DNA of 58,273 bases from Xanthomonas cucurbitae (GCF_002939885.1 NZ_MDED01000013.1:49653-107925), one strand, 5' to 3'. Counted from the first letter of the stretch, positions 9,994-19,312 are shown. The notes: generated from the letters alone by a model not told the origin. Numbers and translations: made by a program.

Positions 9994-10683
9994 ATGAGCC
10001 AATCCAGCGCCCTCGACAGTTTTCTCGACAAGTGGGCAAGCCGCTGGCCGGAGTGGTCGGTCGCCGAACCCTTCATTCCCGAACCGCAGCGGCGTGTGAC
10101 TGCCGCCTGGTTCGCCTTGTTGCAGGAATGGGAAGACATCATGAACATCGCCGGCGACCCATTGCCGGCCGATGCCAAGTTGGCGTGGTGGCAGCAGGAG
10201 CTGCGCGACTGGTCCGAGCAGCGCTCGCGGCATCCGCTGGGGCGCGTGTTGGAGCCGGTGCGCGCGCCATGGGCGCAGTTGGCCGATACCTTGCCGGCGA
10301 TGCAGGCCGCACGCGTGCAGCCCGCCTCGCTTGTGCAGGCGCTGGCGCAATTGCGTGGCTTCGCCGAGGCCGTGGTGGCCGCCGAAGCAGTGCTGTTTGC
10401 GCGGACGCAACCCGGCGATGCCGCTGCGGTGGCAGTGCAATGGCTGGATGCACGCCAGCGCGTGGCTGGCGACAGCGCGGCACCTGGCGGTGTCAGTGCC
10501 GTGGCCTGGCGCACGCAGTTGTTGCGTGCCTGGCCGCGCAAGCCGGCACTGGCCCGCCCGCACCGCGTCTGGTCGCGGCTGGCGCGGTTGCGCCTGCAAC
10601 GCGAACTGGCCGGCAAGCCGGCCTACGCGCCACCGGTGCAGCAGTTGTGGCACAGCTGGCGGGCCGCCAGCGGCGCCGACTGA
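9994..10683 (+). CDS. Squalene/phytoene synthase-like protein
   Basis: The 229-residue protein resembles the trans-isoprenyl diphosphate synthase head-to-head family in its first half, with the segment ADAKLAWWQQEL after an Asp-containing helix. It is shorter than true phytoene or squalene synthases (about 280 or more residues), and the second Asp-rich motif is not evident. It may be catalytically altered. It follows mupP by 28 bp in the same direction. I assign only the family. Confidence 0.65.
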   Translation: MSQSSALDSFLDKWASRWPEWSVAEPFIPEPQRRVTAAWFALLQEWEDIMNIAGDPLPADAKLAWWQQELRDWSEQRSRHPLGRVLEPVRAPWAQLADTLPAMQAARVQPASLVQALAQLRGFAEAVVAAEAVLFARTQPGDAAAVAVQWLDARQRVAGDSAAPGGVSAVAWRTQLLRAWPRKPALARPHRVWSRLARLRLQRELAGKPAYAPPVQQLWHSWRAASGAD

Positions 10684-10723
10684 GTACGGCCGGTTTGCCG
10701 GTGCGCACGGCAGTGCGCGCCGA

Positions 10724-12394
10724 TCAGATCGGCGAATCCGGCAGCACCGAGCGGAAGGCAATGAAGGCGTCATCGCATTGCAGCGGCGTGCCTGGCCCGG
10801 GTGTGCCGTGTAGCTGGACATCGTTGGGTAGCGAGGTTGCCAGCTGATTGTAGAAGCTCACCGGCCCGCCGTTGAACGTGAAATGGACCGCCCCCGGATT
10901 GCTGGCGGGCCCACCGAAATGCGGTTGTGCGAACGTGACGTTGCCGCCCTCCAGCACCACATTGTCCAATGCGATGGCAATCGGCCGGGTGCCAGTGGCA
11001 TCGCGGTACCCGTAGAAGCTCAGTTCGCCGCCGCCAAATTGCGTGGAACCGAGCGAATGCACATTGCTCAGCGAGATGCCGGTGAACTGCGGGATCTTGT
11101 CGCGCGTGGCCGGGTTGGCGTAGCTGGCATCCAATACCAACGGACGGGCAACGCCGCGCATGCAGACATTCTCGAAGCGAATATCGTCCACCTGGCCGCC
11201 GCGCGAGGCATCGGATTTGATGCGCAATCCATTGGCCGAGTAGGGGTCGCTGACGGCATCGTGCGCATTGAAGCCGTCGATGCTCAAACCGCGCACGGCG
11301 ATATGGCGCATGCCTGAATCGGTTTCGCTGCCAAGCGAAAACCCATGCGTGTAGTAGAACTGGTTGTAGGCGAACAGCATGTTCTCGGACGCAATGCTGC
11401 GCTTGCTGCTTGCATGCGCCTTGATCGCCACGCCGTCGTCGCCGGTGCCGATGTACGAGTACGCCAGCAGCACGTTTTTCGACTGCCCCGGGTCGAAACC
11501 ATCAGTGTTCTTGGCAGTTTCCGGGGTGAAGCAGGTTGCGTGCGGATTGACATCGGGCGTGCTGCCCGCCGGGCAGTGATAGCCCGGCCGCGAATAGACC
11601 AGGCTGGGCGCCAGGATCTTGATACCCCATGCGGTCAGCCCCACCACGTTATCGGTGATGACGTGGAAGTTGGGCGAGTTCTCCAGGGTGATGGCGTATA
11701 GCGTTACATCGGTGCTGTTGTCGATCTGCACCAGGCGCGGCACATGCTGGCTCAAACCCTTGGTGACGTTGAGATACGCCAGATCCCACCAGCTGGCCTT
11801 GCCGGCATTGGGCCCGGCGGTGAGCGTGCTGCCACCACGGCCGTCGATCTTGCCGGCGCCGACGATGGCGCTGTTGGCGGTGTCGGAAAAATGGATCAGC
11901 GGGTTGCACGACTTGGCCTTGTCGCTGGTGGCGGTGCCGCAAGTGCCCAGGCCGTTGTCGTAGTCCTGCGGATTACGCGACGCGAATAGGGTGACGCCGC
12001 GGTCGATCCACAGTGTGACACCGCTTTTGATGGTGAGCGGTGCGGTCAGTAGCCCCGATTCGCCCGCATCGCCGGGGACCAGATGCACCGCGCTGCCCGC
12101 AGGGCAATCGTCGATGGCGGCCTGCAGGCGCGCGGTATCGCGCTTGGAGCGTGCTGCATCCTGATCGAGCGAATCCAGCGACCCATCAACCGGCACCAGG
12201 GCCGCCTTGAGCGTGCTGCAGATCTGCGTTGGCAGCGTCGGTTGCTCGATCACGCCCCAGCGGGTGGAGATGCTGTGCGCGCTATCGGCTTCATCCTGTG
12301 CAGACGGTTGCGCGGCGCTGGCCGGGACGGTGATGAGGGCAATCAACGCCAACGTCAGTGGGGCGAGGGTAGGCAAGGTGGATCTGGGTTGCAT
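10724..12394 (-). CDS. Secreted polygalacturonase, glycoside hydrolase family 28
   Basis: Hydrolyses the alpha-1,4-galacturonan backbone of pectin, a plant cell wall polymer. The four GH28 motifs are present in order: NTDGFD, GTGDDGVAIK, THGFSLGSE and LRIKSD, supplying the catalytic Asp residues, the His and the substrate-binding Arg-Lys. A signal peptide covers about residues 1-28 (basic start, ALIALITVPASAA), so export through Sec and then type II secretion is likely (inference). The start at 12394 has GGAG just upstream, and I prefer it over an in-frame ATG 84 bp earlier. About 556 residues. Confidence 0.93.
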   Translation of the reverse strand: MQPRSTLPTLAPLTLALIALITVPASAAQPSAQDEADSAHSISTRWGVIEQPTLPTQICSTLKAALVPVDGSLDSLDQDAARSKRDTARLQAAIDDCPAGSAVHLVPGDAGESGLLTAPLTIKSGVTLWIDRGVTLFASRNPQDYDNGLGTCGTATSDKAKSCNPLIHFSDTANSAIVGAGKIDGRGGSTLTAGPNAGKASWWDLAYLNVTKGLSQHVPRLVQIDNSTDVTLYAITLENSPNFHVITDNVVGLTAWGIKILAPSLVYSRPGYHCPAGSTPDVNPHATCFTPETAKNTDGFDPGQSKNVLLAYSYIGTGDDGVAIKAHASSKRSIASENMLFAYNQFYYTHGFSLGSETDSGMRHIAVRGLSIDGFNAHDAVSDPYSANGLRIKSDASRGGQVDDIRFENVCMRGVARPLVLDASYANPATRDKIPQFTGISLSNVHSLGSTQFGGGELSFYGYRDATGTRPIAIALDNVVLEGGNVTFAQPHFGGPASNPGAVHFTFNGGPVSFYNQLATSLPNDVQLHGTPGPGTPLQCDDAFIAFRSVLPDSPI

Positions 12395-12691
12395 AGGGAG
12401 TGCTCCGGGGGGGCAGGACGGCAGTTGCCCGATCTGCGCACGGCATCGACACGCGTGCATGACAGCGTGCCGGTGCATGCGCCAGCATCGATGTCTTGGT
12501 GCTGATCGGTCATGTGGTCGTAAGCGTTGCGCTTTCAGCTGCTGCCCGGTCTTGAATGGGCGAACTCAGCACCGTCTCCCCGAAGACAGTGTCTACATCT
12601 GCACGGCAAAGCGGCATGCCCTCACATGCCGTGGGCACGCCCCCTTACAGACTCAGCGGCCCGCGTGCAGACGCGTACGTCAGGAATCGAA
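12395..12691. other. Intergenic region with no recognised gene
   Basis: This 297-bp divergent region lies between the polygalacturonase and the GSP26-like gene. I looked for a plant-inducible-promoter box, a CRP/Clp-type palindrome and a small ORF and found nothing convincing. Both promoters must lie here. Confidence 0.5.
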
Positions 12692-13180
12692 ATGGCAGAC
12701 CCCAAAGAGCTACAGGACAAATTCTGGAAGGCCTTGAAGTCCGACCGCACCGTGATGCTGGGCCTGGATGGTGTCGAAGACGGCCATGCGCGGCCGATGA
12801 CCGCGCAGATCGAAGGCGACAGTGGTGGCCCGATCTGGTTCTTCACCTCCACGGACAATGCCTTGATCTCGATGCTGGGGCAGGGCCGGCGCGTGATTGG
12901 TGCTTTCAGTAGCAAGGGACACGATCTGTTTGCCAGCATCAGTGGTTCGTTGCGCGAGGACACCGACCGTGCCGTGATCGATCGCCTGTGGAATCCCTAC
13001 GTGGCCGCGTGGTACGAAGGCGGCAAGGACGATCCGAAGCTGGCGCTGCTGCGCCTGGATCCCGATCACGCGCAGATCTGGCTCAACGGGTCGAGCCTGC
13101 TGGCCGGCATCAAGGTGCTGCTCGGTATCGACCCGAAGCAGGATTACCAGGACAAGGTGGCCGACGTACCGTTGCGCTGA
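12692..13180 (+). CDS. General stress protein 26-like FMN-binding protein
   Basis: The 162-residue protein belongs to the pyridoxamine 5'-phosphate oxidase-like split-barrel fold. It has the conserved stretches GPIWFFTS and GGKDDPKLALLRLDPDHAQIW typical of the GSP26 group. Members in Xanthomonas citri bind FMN or FAD without a known oxidase activity and are linked to stress responses. The ATG at 12692 gives the family N-terminus MADPKEL. The physiological reaction is unknown. Confidence 0.85.
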   Translation: MADPKELQDKFWKALKSDRTVMLGLDGVEDGHARPMTAQIEGDSGGPIWFFTSTDNALISMLGQGRRVIGAFSSKGHDLFASISGSLREDTDRAVIDRLWNPYVAAWYEGGKDDPKLALLRLDPDHAQIWLNGSSLLAGIKVLLGIDPKQDYQDKVADVPLR

Positions 13181-13253
13181 GCACGCAATCAGGCGCGGCA
13201 CGCGGGCTCGTGTGTCGCGCCCGGCTGGTCGCGCCTGATTGGCGCGCCGCTAC

Positions 13254-13693
13254 GCGCCATTGTCCAGCCGACCATGGCGTTACTTCCCGCGTTCGAGTAC
13301 CAGCAGGGGGTCGATGCGGACGTCGAACCGCTCCGCAGCAGCACCCGAGTGGCCGTGGTGCCGGCCGCGCCGCTGCGCGCCATTGTCCAGCCGACCATGG
13401 CGTTACTTCCAGCGTTCAAGTACCAGTAGAGGGTCGATGCGGACGTCGAACCGCGCCGCAGCAGCACCCGAGTGGCGGTGGTGCCGGCCGCGCCGCTGCG
13501 CGCCATTGTCCAGCACGCCATGGCGTTACTTCCCGCGTTCAAGTACCAGCAGGGGATCGATGCGGACGTCGAACCGCGCCGCAGTAGCATCCGAGCGGCG
13601 GTGGTGCCGGCCGCGCCGCTGCGCGCCATTGTCCAGCCGACCACGGCGTTACTTCCCGCGTTCGAGTACCAGCAGGGGATCGATGCGGACGTC
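13254..13693. repeat. 123-bp tandem array copying the 3' end of the M23 peptidase gene
   Basis: TGTCCAG recurs at 13261, 13384, 13507 and 13630, an exact 123-bp period. Each unit contains about 45 bp that match the last codons and stop of the peptidase gene (13649-13693 in the true gene) plus about 78 bp of downstream sequence. Only the rightmost copy continues into the gene; the three others switch to GC-rich downstream DNA. Open frames inside are artefacts, since 123 is a multiple of three. The 468-bp gap from 13181 to 13648 holds nothing else I recognise. Confidence 0.92.
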
Positions 13694-14488
13694 GAACCAA
13701 TTCATCCCCCAATGCAGATGCGGCCCGGTCGCACGCCCGGTAGCGCCCACCGAGGCAATCACCTGGCCTTGCTCCACACGGTCGCCGACCTTGACGTCAA
13801 TCCGCGACAGATGCAGGAAATTGGAACTGATGCCGAAGCCGTGATCCAGCAGCAGGGTGCCGCCAGTCAGGTACAGATCCGGCGCGGCAAAAGTAACCAC
13901 GCCGGCAGCTGGTGCCTTGACCGGGGTGCCGGTCGGCACGGCGATGTCCATGCCGGAATGGCCGGCGCCTGGCTGGCCGTTATACACGCGCGCATTGCCG
14001 AAGCGGCCGCTGATCCGCCCCTGCACCGGCCAGATGAACGGCTGCGCAAAATCCGGGCGTGCATCGTCGCGGTCGCGGGCTGCGGTCACTTGCGCCTGTT
14101 CGCGCTTGATGCGTTCGGCAATCGCCGCTGGCGGGTTGACCGTCTTGGGCGGCACGCCATTGACGCGCTCGGTCGGCCAGTCGCGCGGCGTCACCGCCAC
14201 GCTGGCCGTGCGCTGGGTGCCATCGGGCAGGGCGACCTGCACCTGCAACGGGCCAGTGGCATCGCGGCCGATACCGAACACCACGCTGCCGTAGCCGCTG
14301 ACCCGCAGGGTGCGGCCGGCGTACTGCACCTTGCTGCCAGCGGGCACCTTGCCGATCACCATGGCGCCCTGCGACGCGCTGGCGGGAAATACCACGCCGG
14401 CATCGTCGGCAGCCTGTGCTTGCGCGTTAGCCGTGCCCAGCAGGGCCGGCGCGAGCGCCAGCCATGCGCCAATCACCACTGCGCGCAT
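13649..14488 (-). CDS. Secreted M23 (LytM-type) metallopeptidase
   Basis: Peptidoglycan endopeptidase-like protein of 279 residues with an N-terminal signal peptide ([18 protein letters not shown] to AQAQA). The C-terminal LytM domain has the zinc and catalytic motifs HSGMDIA and PHLHW, so it appears active in the periplasm or outside the cell. Its ATG overlaps the pyrC stop (TGATG), indicating coupled translation with pyrC. Its last codons are duplicated in the downstream 123-bp array. Confidence 0.92.
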   Translation of the reverse strand: MRAVVIGAWLALAPALLGTANAQAQAADDAGVVFPASASQGAMVIGKVPAGSKVQYAGRTLRVSGYGSVVFGIGRDATGPLQVQVALPDGTQRTASVAVTPRDWPTERVNGVPPKTVNPPAAIAERIKREQAQVTAARDRDDARPDFAQPFIWPVQGRISGRFGNARVYNGQPGAGHSGMDIAVPTGTPVKAPAAGVVTFAAPDLYLTGGTLLLDHGFGISSNFLHLSRIDVKVGDRVEQGQVIASVGATGRATGPHLHWGMNWFDVRIDPLLVLERGK

Positions 14489-15837
14489 CAGCGGTCGAAG
14501 GTCAGGCGCTGGCCGGCGGCGCTGCCGACCAACTGCTCGCCGTCCCACACCTGTTGCCCGTTGACCCAGGTCGCGGCGATCCGCGAACGGAACGTGGTGC
14601 CCTCGAACGGCGACCAGCCGCACTTGGACAACACCTGCTCGCGCTTCACGGTGAACGGGGTGTTGTCGATCATCACCAGATCGGCGAAGTAGCCTTCGCG
14701 CAGGAAGCCGCGCTGTTCCACATCGAACAGCTGCGCCGGCGCATGCGCGAATTTCTGCACGATGCGGGTAATCGGCAGCTTGCCTTCGTGCACCAGCTCC
14801 AGTGCCGCCACTAATGCGTACTGCACCAGCGGCAGGCCAGAGGGCGCCTGTGCGTAGGGCTTCTGCTTCTCTTCCCAGGTGTGCGGGGCATGGTCGGTGG
14901 CGAGCACGTCGATCACGTCGTCGGCCAGCGCCTGGATCAGCGCCAGGCGGTCCTCGGGATCCTTGATCGCGGGATTGCACTTGATGAGGTTGCCCAGCCG
15001 CGCGTAGTCGCTGCGGTCGAAGCGCAGGAAGTGGATGCAGGTCTCGGCGGTGATGCGCTTGCGCAGCTTGCCGTCGGCATCGACCAGCGGGCCGGCCTCG
15101 AACAGCCCCAGCTCGTCGGCGGTGGAGATATGCAGCACGTGCAGGCGGGTGTTGTGCTTGCGCGCCAGCGACACCGCCAGCTGCGAGGACTTCAGGCACG
15201 CCTGGCGCGAGCGGATGTCCGGATGCATGTCCGGCGTCAACGCATCGCCGTATTTTTCCTTGTACTGCGCCATCGTCGCGTCGATGGTGGGGGTATCTTC
15301 GCAGTGGGTGATGATCGGGGTGGGCGCGTCGCGGAAGATGGCGTCCAGCGTCTCGGGATTGTCGACCAGCATGTTGCCGGTGGAGGCGCCCATGAACACC
15401 TTGATGCCTGGCGCGGTCTTGGGGTCCAGCGACTGGATGTGGGCCAGGTTGTCGTTGCTGGCGCCCATGTAGAAGCCGTAGTTGGCCCAGGCACGTCCGG
15501 CGGCCGCGTCGTACTTGGACTGCAGCGCGGCGGCGTCCAGGGTGGGCGGGTTGGTGTTGGGCATGTCCATGAAGCTGGTCAGGCCACCGGCCACGGCGGC
15601 GCCCGATTCGGTGGCGATGTCGCCCTTGTGGGTCAGGCCCGGCTCACGGAAGTGCACCTGGTCGTCGATCATGCCCGGCAACACCCACCGCCCGGCCGCA
15701 TCCACCACGGTATCGCCCGGAGCGGGGAGGATCTTGCTGTCGATCTTGGCGATGCGGCCGCTCTCGATCAGGAGATCGGCGTCGAACTCCTTGCCTTCAT
15801 TGACCAGACGGGCGTTGACGATGAGGGTTCGGCTCAT
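14488..15837 (-). CDS. pyrC: Dihydroorotase (class I-like)
   Basis: Amidohydrolase for the reversible cyclisation of carbamoyl aspartate to dihydroorotate in pyrimidine synthesis, 449 residues. Motifs include [34 protein letters not shown] and [10 protein letters not shown]. The usual HxH metal motif reads QVH here, so one His ligand is replaced by Gln. This occurs in a recognised DQVHFREPG subgroup, but activity should not be taken for granted. AAGGACCTC lies just upstream of the start. Its start overlaps the yidD stop, and its stop overlaps the M23 gene. Confidence 0.85.
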   Translation of the reverse strand: MSRTLIVNARLVNEGKEFDADLLIESGRIAKIDSKILPAPGDTVVDAAGRWVLPGMIDDQVHFREPGLTHKGDIATESGAAVAGGLTSFMDMPNTNPPTLDAAALQSKYDAAAGRAWANYGFYMGASNDNLAHIQSLDPKTAPGIKVFMGASTGNMLVDNPETLDAIFRDAPTPIITHCEDTPTIDATMAQYKEKYGDALTPDMHPDIRSRQACLKSSQLAVSLARKHNTRLHVLHISTADELGLFEAGPLVDADGKLRKRITAETCIHFLRFDRSDYARLGNLIKCNPAIKDPEDRLALIQALADDVIDVLATDHAPHTWEEKQKPYAQAPSGLPLVQYALVAALELVHEGKLPITRIVQKFAHAPAQLFDVEQRGFLREGYFADLVMIDNTPFTVKREQVLSKCGWSPFEGTTFRSRIAATWVNGQQVWDGEQLVGSAAGQRLTFDR

Positions 15838-16127
15838 GGATGAGGTCCTTTGCAGCGGCAGGAAGAAGATGAAGTAGGGGGCGTGCTCGCATCGGGTACC
15901 GGATCCAGGCCGCCCGGATGGAAAGGGTGGCAGCGGCCCAGCCGGCGCGCGGCCAGCCAGCATCCACGTAGCGGGCCGAAGCGGGCGATGGCGGTCATCG
16001 CGTACTCCGAGCAGCTGGGGACGAACCGGCAGCGTGGCCCGAGCAGGGGGCTGATGAACAGCTTGTAGCCGCGCAACAGCGCGATGAGCAGGCGGGAGAT
16101 CACTTGCCAATGATATGCCAGTTGCAT
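15834..16127 (-). CDS. yidD: Membrane protein insertion efficiency factor YidD
   Basis: Small membrane-associated protein of 97 residues that assists YidC-dependent insertion. It has the family core [32 protein letters not shown] with three conserved Cys and the GGLDPVP end. In most bacteria it sits in rpmH-rnpA-yidD-yidC; here it heads an overlapping set with pyrC (ATGA overlap) and an M23 peptidase. The C-terminal tail is Ser/Cys-rich and read through the pyrC leader. Confidence 0.9.
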   Translation of the reverse strand: MQLAYHWQVISRLLIALLRGYKLFISPLLGPRCRFVPSCSEYAMTAIARFGPLRGCWLAARRLGRCHPFHPGGLDPVPDASTPPTSSSSCRCKGPHP

Positions 16128-16137
16128 TAATAGGTGG

Positions 16138-16167
16138 TTGCCGGGGGTCTGCGGCGTACGTTATAAA
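16138..16167 (+). promoter_or_regulatory. Candidate sigma-70 promoter for the DksA-like gene
   Basis: TTGCCG (16138-16143) and TATAAA (16162-16167) are separated by 18 bp, in the divergent region between yidD and the DksA-like gene. Assigned by eye only. Confidence 0.45.
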
Positions 16168-16211
16168 GGTCCGCTTTCCCGGGCCCCGGGGGAACCAAGG
16201 AAGAGCGTTTC

Positions 16212-17297
16212 GTGGCTGCTAAAAAATCTGCAAAAAAGGCCGTCCAGGCCGCCAAGAAGTCCGCCAACCCCGCTGCGAAGAAGGCAGTGGCGCCTCCTGC
16301 TGCAAAACCGGCCGCCAAGAAGGCGACCACGGTCACCAAGCAGCCGGTCGCCAAGAAGGTTCCTGCCAAGAAGACCGCTGCGAAGGCGCCTGCCACCAAG
16401 GCGGCTCCCAAGCCGGTGCCAGCTGCCAAGCCGGTGGCCGCCAAGCCCGCAGCGTCCAAGCCGGTCGCTTCCAAGCCCGTGAATCCCGTCGCCAAGAAGA
16501 CTGCTGCCAAGCCGGCGGCGGTCAAGGCAGCTCCGGCTGCCGCCAAGCCGGCCGCCAGGCCGGTGGCGTCCAAGTCCGTACCGAAGCCGGCTCCCAAGCC
16601 GGCTCCGGCCAAGTCAGTCCCGGTCAAGGCTGAGAAGCCCGCGCCCGCACCGGCCCCCAAGGCCGCCCCTGCGAAGCCGGCAAAGCCTGCGACCCCGTCA
16701 CCTAAGAATCCCGTGCCCGTTTCGAAATCCTCCGCAAAAACCCCGACCAAGACCGAAGCCCCCGCCAAGCCCGCCGTGACCCGTCCGGTTGGCAAGGTGG
16801 CCGTGGCCGTGACCTCCAAGCCGTCCAGCCCGACGCCAAAGACCAAGTACAAGGTGGTCGACTACAAGACCGACGAGGCGACTGGCCGGCCGATCCTGCC
16901 GCAGGGCTACAAGCCGTCCGCGGACGAGGAGTACATGAGCAAGCTGCAGCAGGAGTACTTCCGTCAGCGCCTGCAGCACTGGCGCAACGAGATGGTGGAG
17001 GAGTCCAAGCAGACCATCGAGAACCTGCGCGAAGAAGTGCGCGATATCGGCGACGAAGCCGAACGGGCCACCCGCGAAACCGAGAATTCGCTGGAACTGC
17101 GCGCCCGCGACCGTGCACGCAAGCTGATCTCCAAGATCGACAGCACCCTCAAGCGACTGGAAGACGGCGACTACGGTTATTGCGTGGACACCGGCGAAGA
17201 AATCGGCCTGGACCGCCTGGAGGCGCGCCTGACCGCCGAGCGCACCATCGATGCCCAGGAGCGCTGGGAGCATCTGCAGAAGCAGCAGGGCGACTGA
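16212..17297 (+). CDS. DksA/TraR-family protein with a long Lys/Ala/Pro-rich N-terminus
   Basis: The 361-residue protein starts with GTG after AAGGAAGAG. Residues 1 to about 205 are low-complexity AAKK/PAAK repeats like histone H1-type tails. The C-terminal 150 residues match DksA: coiled-coil, NSLELRARDRARKLI helix and a finger region. Of the four zinc-finger Cys only Cys324 remains; the other positions are Thr327, Thr345 and Ala348. The tip motif DxxDxA reads DEAERA. RNA-polymerase binding is likely from the fold; zinc binding is unlikely. Nucleic-acid binding by the tail is inference. Confidence 0.88.
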   Translation: MAAKKSAKKAVQAAKKSANPAAKKAVAPPAAKPAAKKATTVTKQPVAKKVPAKKTAAKAPATKAAPKPVPAAKPVAAKPAASKPVASKPVNPVAKKTAAKPAAVKAAPAAAKPAARPVASKSVPKPAPKPAPAKSVPVKAEKPAPAPAPKAAPAKPAKPATPSPKNPVPVSKSSAKTPTKTEAPAKPAVTRPVGKVAVAVTSKPSSPTPKTKYKVVDYKTDEATGRPILPQGYKPSADEEYMSKLQQEYFRQRLQHWRNEMVEESKQTIENLREEVRDIGDEAERATRETENSLELRARDRARKLISKIDSTLKRLEDGDYGYCVDTGEEIGLDRLEARLTAERTIDAQERWEHLQKQQGD

Positions 17298-17341
17298 TCC
17301 TGGCATGCGCTTGCCGGCATCGTCCGGCCAGATGCACCGAA

Positions 17342-17380
17342 CCCCGGAAACTGGACGCCCGTCCAGTTTCCGGGGTTTTT
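17342..17380 (+). terminator. Intrinsic terminator after the DksA-like gene
   Basis: A perfect stem of CCCCGGAAACTGGACG with its complement, a two-base loop and a TTTTT run, 45 bp after the stop codon. Confidence 0.92.
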
Positions 17381-17448
17381 CATGTCGGCAGGTTGGTGGG
17401 CGTCTTCGGGCGTCGCGTTCGCGGCATCACCGGTCTGCCGCATCGCGA

Positions 17449-18699
17449 TCACTGCAGCTCGCGCAGGTCCAGCGTACGCAGGCGTGGCGCCTTCCAGGCG
17501 GTGGTCGCCACCACGCCCAGGGTGACGCAGCCGCCGATGACCACCGCCGGCACCAGCCCGACCAGGCGCGCCATCACCCCGTCGTAGAAGGCGCCCAGTT
17601 CGTTCGATGAGCCGATGAATAGGCCGTTGATCGACGACACCCGCCCGCGCATCGCATCCGGCGTGGCCAGCTGCAGGATGGTCTGCCGCACCACCACCGA
17701 GACGCCATCGCACATGCCGTAGACCAGCAGGATCGCCGCCGACAGCCAGAAGTGGCGCGACAGGCCAAAGGCGATGGTGCAAAGCCCGAAGCCGGCGACC
17801 GACAGCAACAGTACCCGCCCGGCGTTGCGTTGCAGCGGGTGGCGCGCCAGCCAGATGCCCACCACGATCGACCCCAGCGCCGGTGCGCCGCGCAGGATGC
17901 CCAGGCCTTCCGGGCCGTAGTGCAGGATGTCCTGGATAAAGGCCGGCAGCATCGACACCGCGCCGCCCAGCAGCACCGAGAACATGTCCAGCGCCATCGC
18001 GCCCAGCATGATCTGGTTGGACAACACGAACTGCGCGCCCTCGGCGATGCTGCGGAAGATAGGCGCACGCGGGCCGTCGTTGACCGGCTCTTCCACGCGC
18101 AACAGCGCCAGCGCCATGATCGCCAACAGTGCCACGCTGGCGGCCACGCCGTAGGCCAGGCCCTTGCCGCCCCAGCCGACCAGCACCCCGCCCAGCGCCG
18201 GGCCGATCACCATGCCGGCCTGGAAGGTGACGCTGCCGATGCTGGCGCCGCGTGCGTAGGCGTGACGTGGCAACACGCGTGCGAACAAGGCGTTGTAGAC
18301 CGGCGACAGGAATGCGCGCGCCGCACCGGTCAGCGCAATGGCCGCGTAGATTGGCCACACCCCTTGCGCCGGCAGCCATCCATGCGTGATCGCCAGCAAC
18401 AGCAAGGCGGTGCTGACCAGGCCCAGTACCGCCGCCAGGCCGAGCCGCCGCCGTGGCAGGTGATCGACCAGGTAGCCGGCAAACGGCGCAATACAGAAGA
18501 ACGGCAGGATTTCCGCCAGTCCGATCAGGCCCAGCGACAGCGGGTTACGGGTGATCTCGTAGATATGCCAGCCGACGGTGACCGCCACGATCTGGTACGA
18601 GAGCATGGCGGCGACGCGATACAACAGCACCAGGCCGAACCCCGGGTACGCGAACAGCGTGCGCAGCGAATCGGCAGCAGACGGCGCTGGTGCGCTCAC
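17449..18699 (-). CDS. MFS transporter (EntS-like exporter family)
   Basis: The 416-residue protein has about twelve hydrophobic helices and the early motif GYLVDHLPRRRLGLA between helices 2 and 3, typical of the MFS_3 group that includes enterobactin exporter EntS. The substrate cannot be told from sequence. Its start overlaps the sufE stop by four bases (ATGA), so the two are co-translated. It converges with the DksA-like gene and is separated from it by a strong terminator. Confidence 0.85.
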   Translation of the reverse strand: MSAPAPSAADSLRTLFAYPGFGLVLLYRVAAMLSYQIVAVTVGWHIYEITRNPLSLGLIGLAEILPFFCIAPFAGYLVDHLPRRRLGLAAVLGLVSTALLLLAITHGWLPAQGVWPIYAAIALTGAARAFLSPVYNALFARVLPRHAYARGASIGSVTFQAGMVIGPALGGVLVGWGGKGLAYGVAASVALLAIMALALLRVEEPVNDGPRAPIFRSIAEGAQFVLSNQIMLGAMALDMFSVLLGGAVSMLPAFIQDILHYGPEGLGILRGAPALGSIVVGIWLARHPLQRNAGRVLLLSVAGFGLCTIAFGLSRHFWLSAAILLVYGMCDGVSVVVRQTILQLATPDAMRGRVSSINGLFIGSSNELGAFYDGVMARLVGLVPAVVIGGCVTLGVVATTAWKAPRLRTLDLRELQ

Positions 18700-19136
18700 T
18701 GTTGCGCGCGTGCGGTGTCGCGGATGAAGGCCAGCATCGCGGCCACGCCGTTGCTGCGGGTCGGCGACAGGTGCTTGGCCAGGCCGATGCCGGCGATGTA
18801 GTCCGGCTCGGTGGCCAGGATTTCCTGCGCGCTACGCCCGGAATACACCCGCAGCGCGAGATAGATCAGGCCCGAGACGATCGCCGAGTCGCTGACCGCA
18901 TGGAAATCCAGCCGTTCCGCGTTGCCCTCGGGCACGATCCACACCATCGACTGGCAACCGTGCAGGCGGTGTTCTTCGGTCTTCCAGTGTTCCGGGAAGG
19001 CGGGCAATTTGCGGCCCAGGTCGATCAGGTACTGGTAGCGCTCGGACCAGTCGCCGAAGAACGAGAATTCGTCGGCAATGGTGGCCTGCGCCTCGGTGGC
19101 GGTGGGTTCGAGCGGGAAGGGGGTGGTGGTCATCAA
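18696..19136 (-). CDS. sufE: SufE-family sulfur acceptor protein
   Basis: Accepts persulfide sulfur from a cysteine desulfurase (SufS/CsdA) for iron-sulfur cluster assembly. The 146-residue protein has the active loop HRLHGCQSMVW with the acceptor Cys in the expected place and the downstream segment LALRVYSGRS. No sufBCD genes are adjacent. The stop overlaps the following MFS gene. Confidence 0.92.
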   Translation of the reverse strand: MMTTTPFPLEPTATEAQATIADEFSFFGDWSERYQYLIDLGRKLPAFPEHWKTEEHRLHGCQSMVWIVPEGNAERLDFHAVSDSAIVSGLIYLALRVYSGRSAQEILATEPDYIAGIGLAKHLSPTRSNGVAAMLAFIRDTARAQQ

Positions 19137-19177
19137 AAATCCAGAATCGTTCGCAAAAATTCAGAGGCGTTCGGTCA

Positions 19178-19312
19178 AAGCCCCTCTCCCTTCGGGAGAG
19201 GGGTTGGGGTGAGGGTACGGGCGAAGCCTCGTGGATGGTGCACGTCGCTTCGCCCGTACCCTCATCCGCCCCTGCGGGGCACCTTCTCCCGGCGGGAGAA
19301 GGGAGAAGGTCA
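19178..19312. repeat. Long palindromic MITE-like repeat, copy 1
   Basis: Outer hairpins CCCTCTCCCTTCGGGAGAGG and CTTCTCCC-GGGAGAAGG flank inner GGTGAGGGTACGGGCGAAG and CTTCGCCCGTACCCTCATCC arms. The element abuts the cysS stop codon at its right edge. A relative with the same layout lies at 24060-24176. Confidence 0.85.

Noticed and set aside
13189..13844. Repeat-rich open frames on both strands with a 41-residue period
   Set aside because: The 123-bp unit is divisible by three, so frames stay open by chance; the repeat is a copied gene tail plus non-coding DNA.
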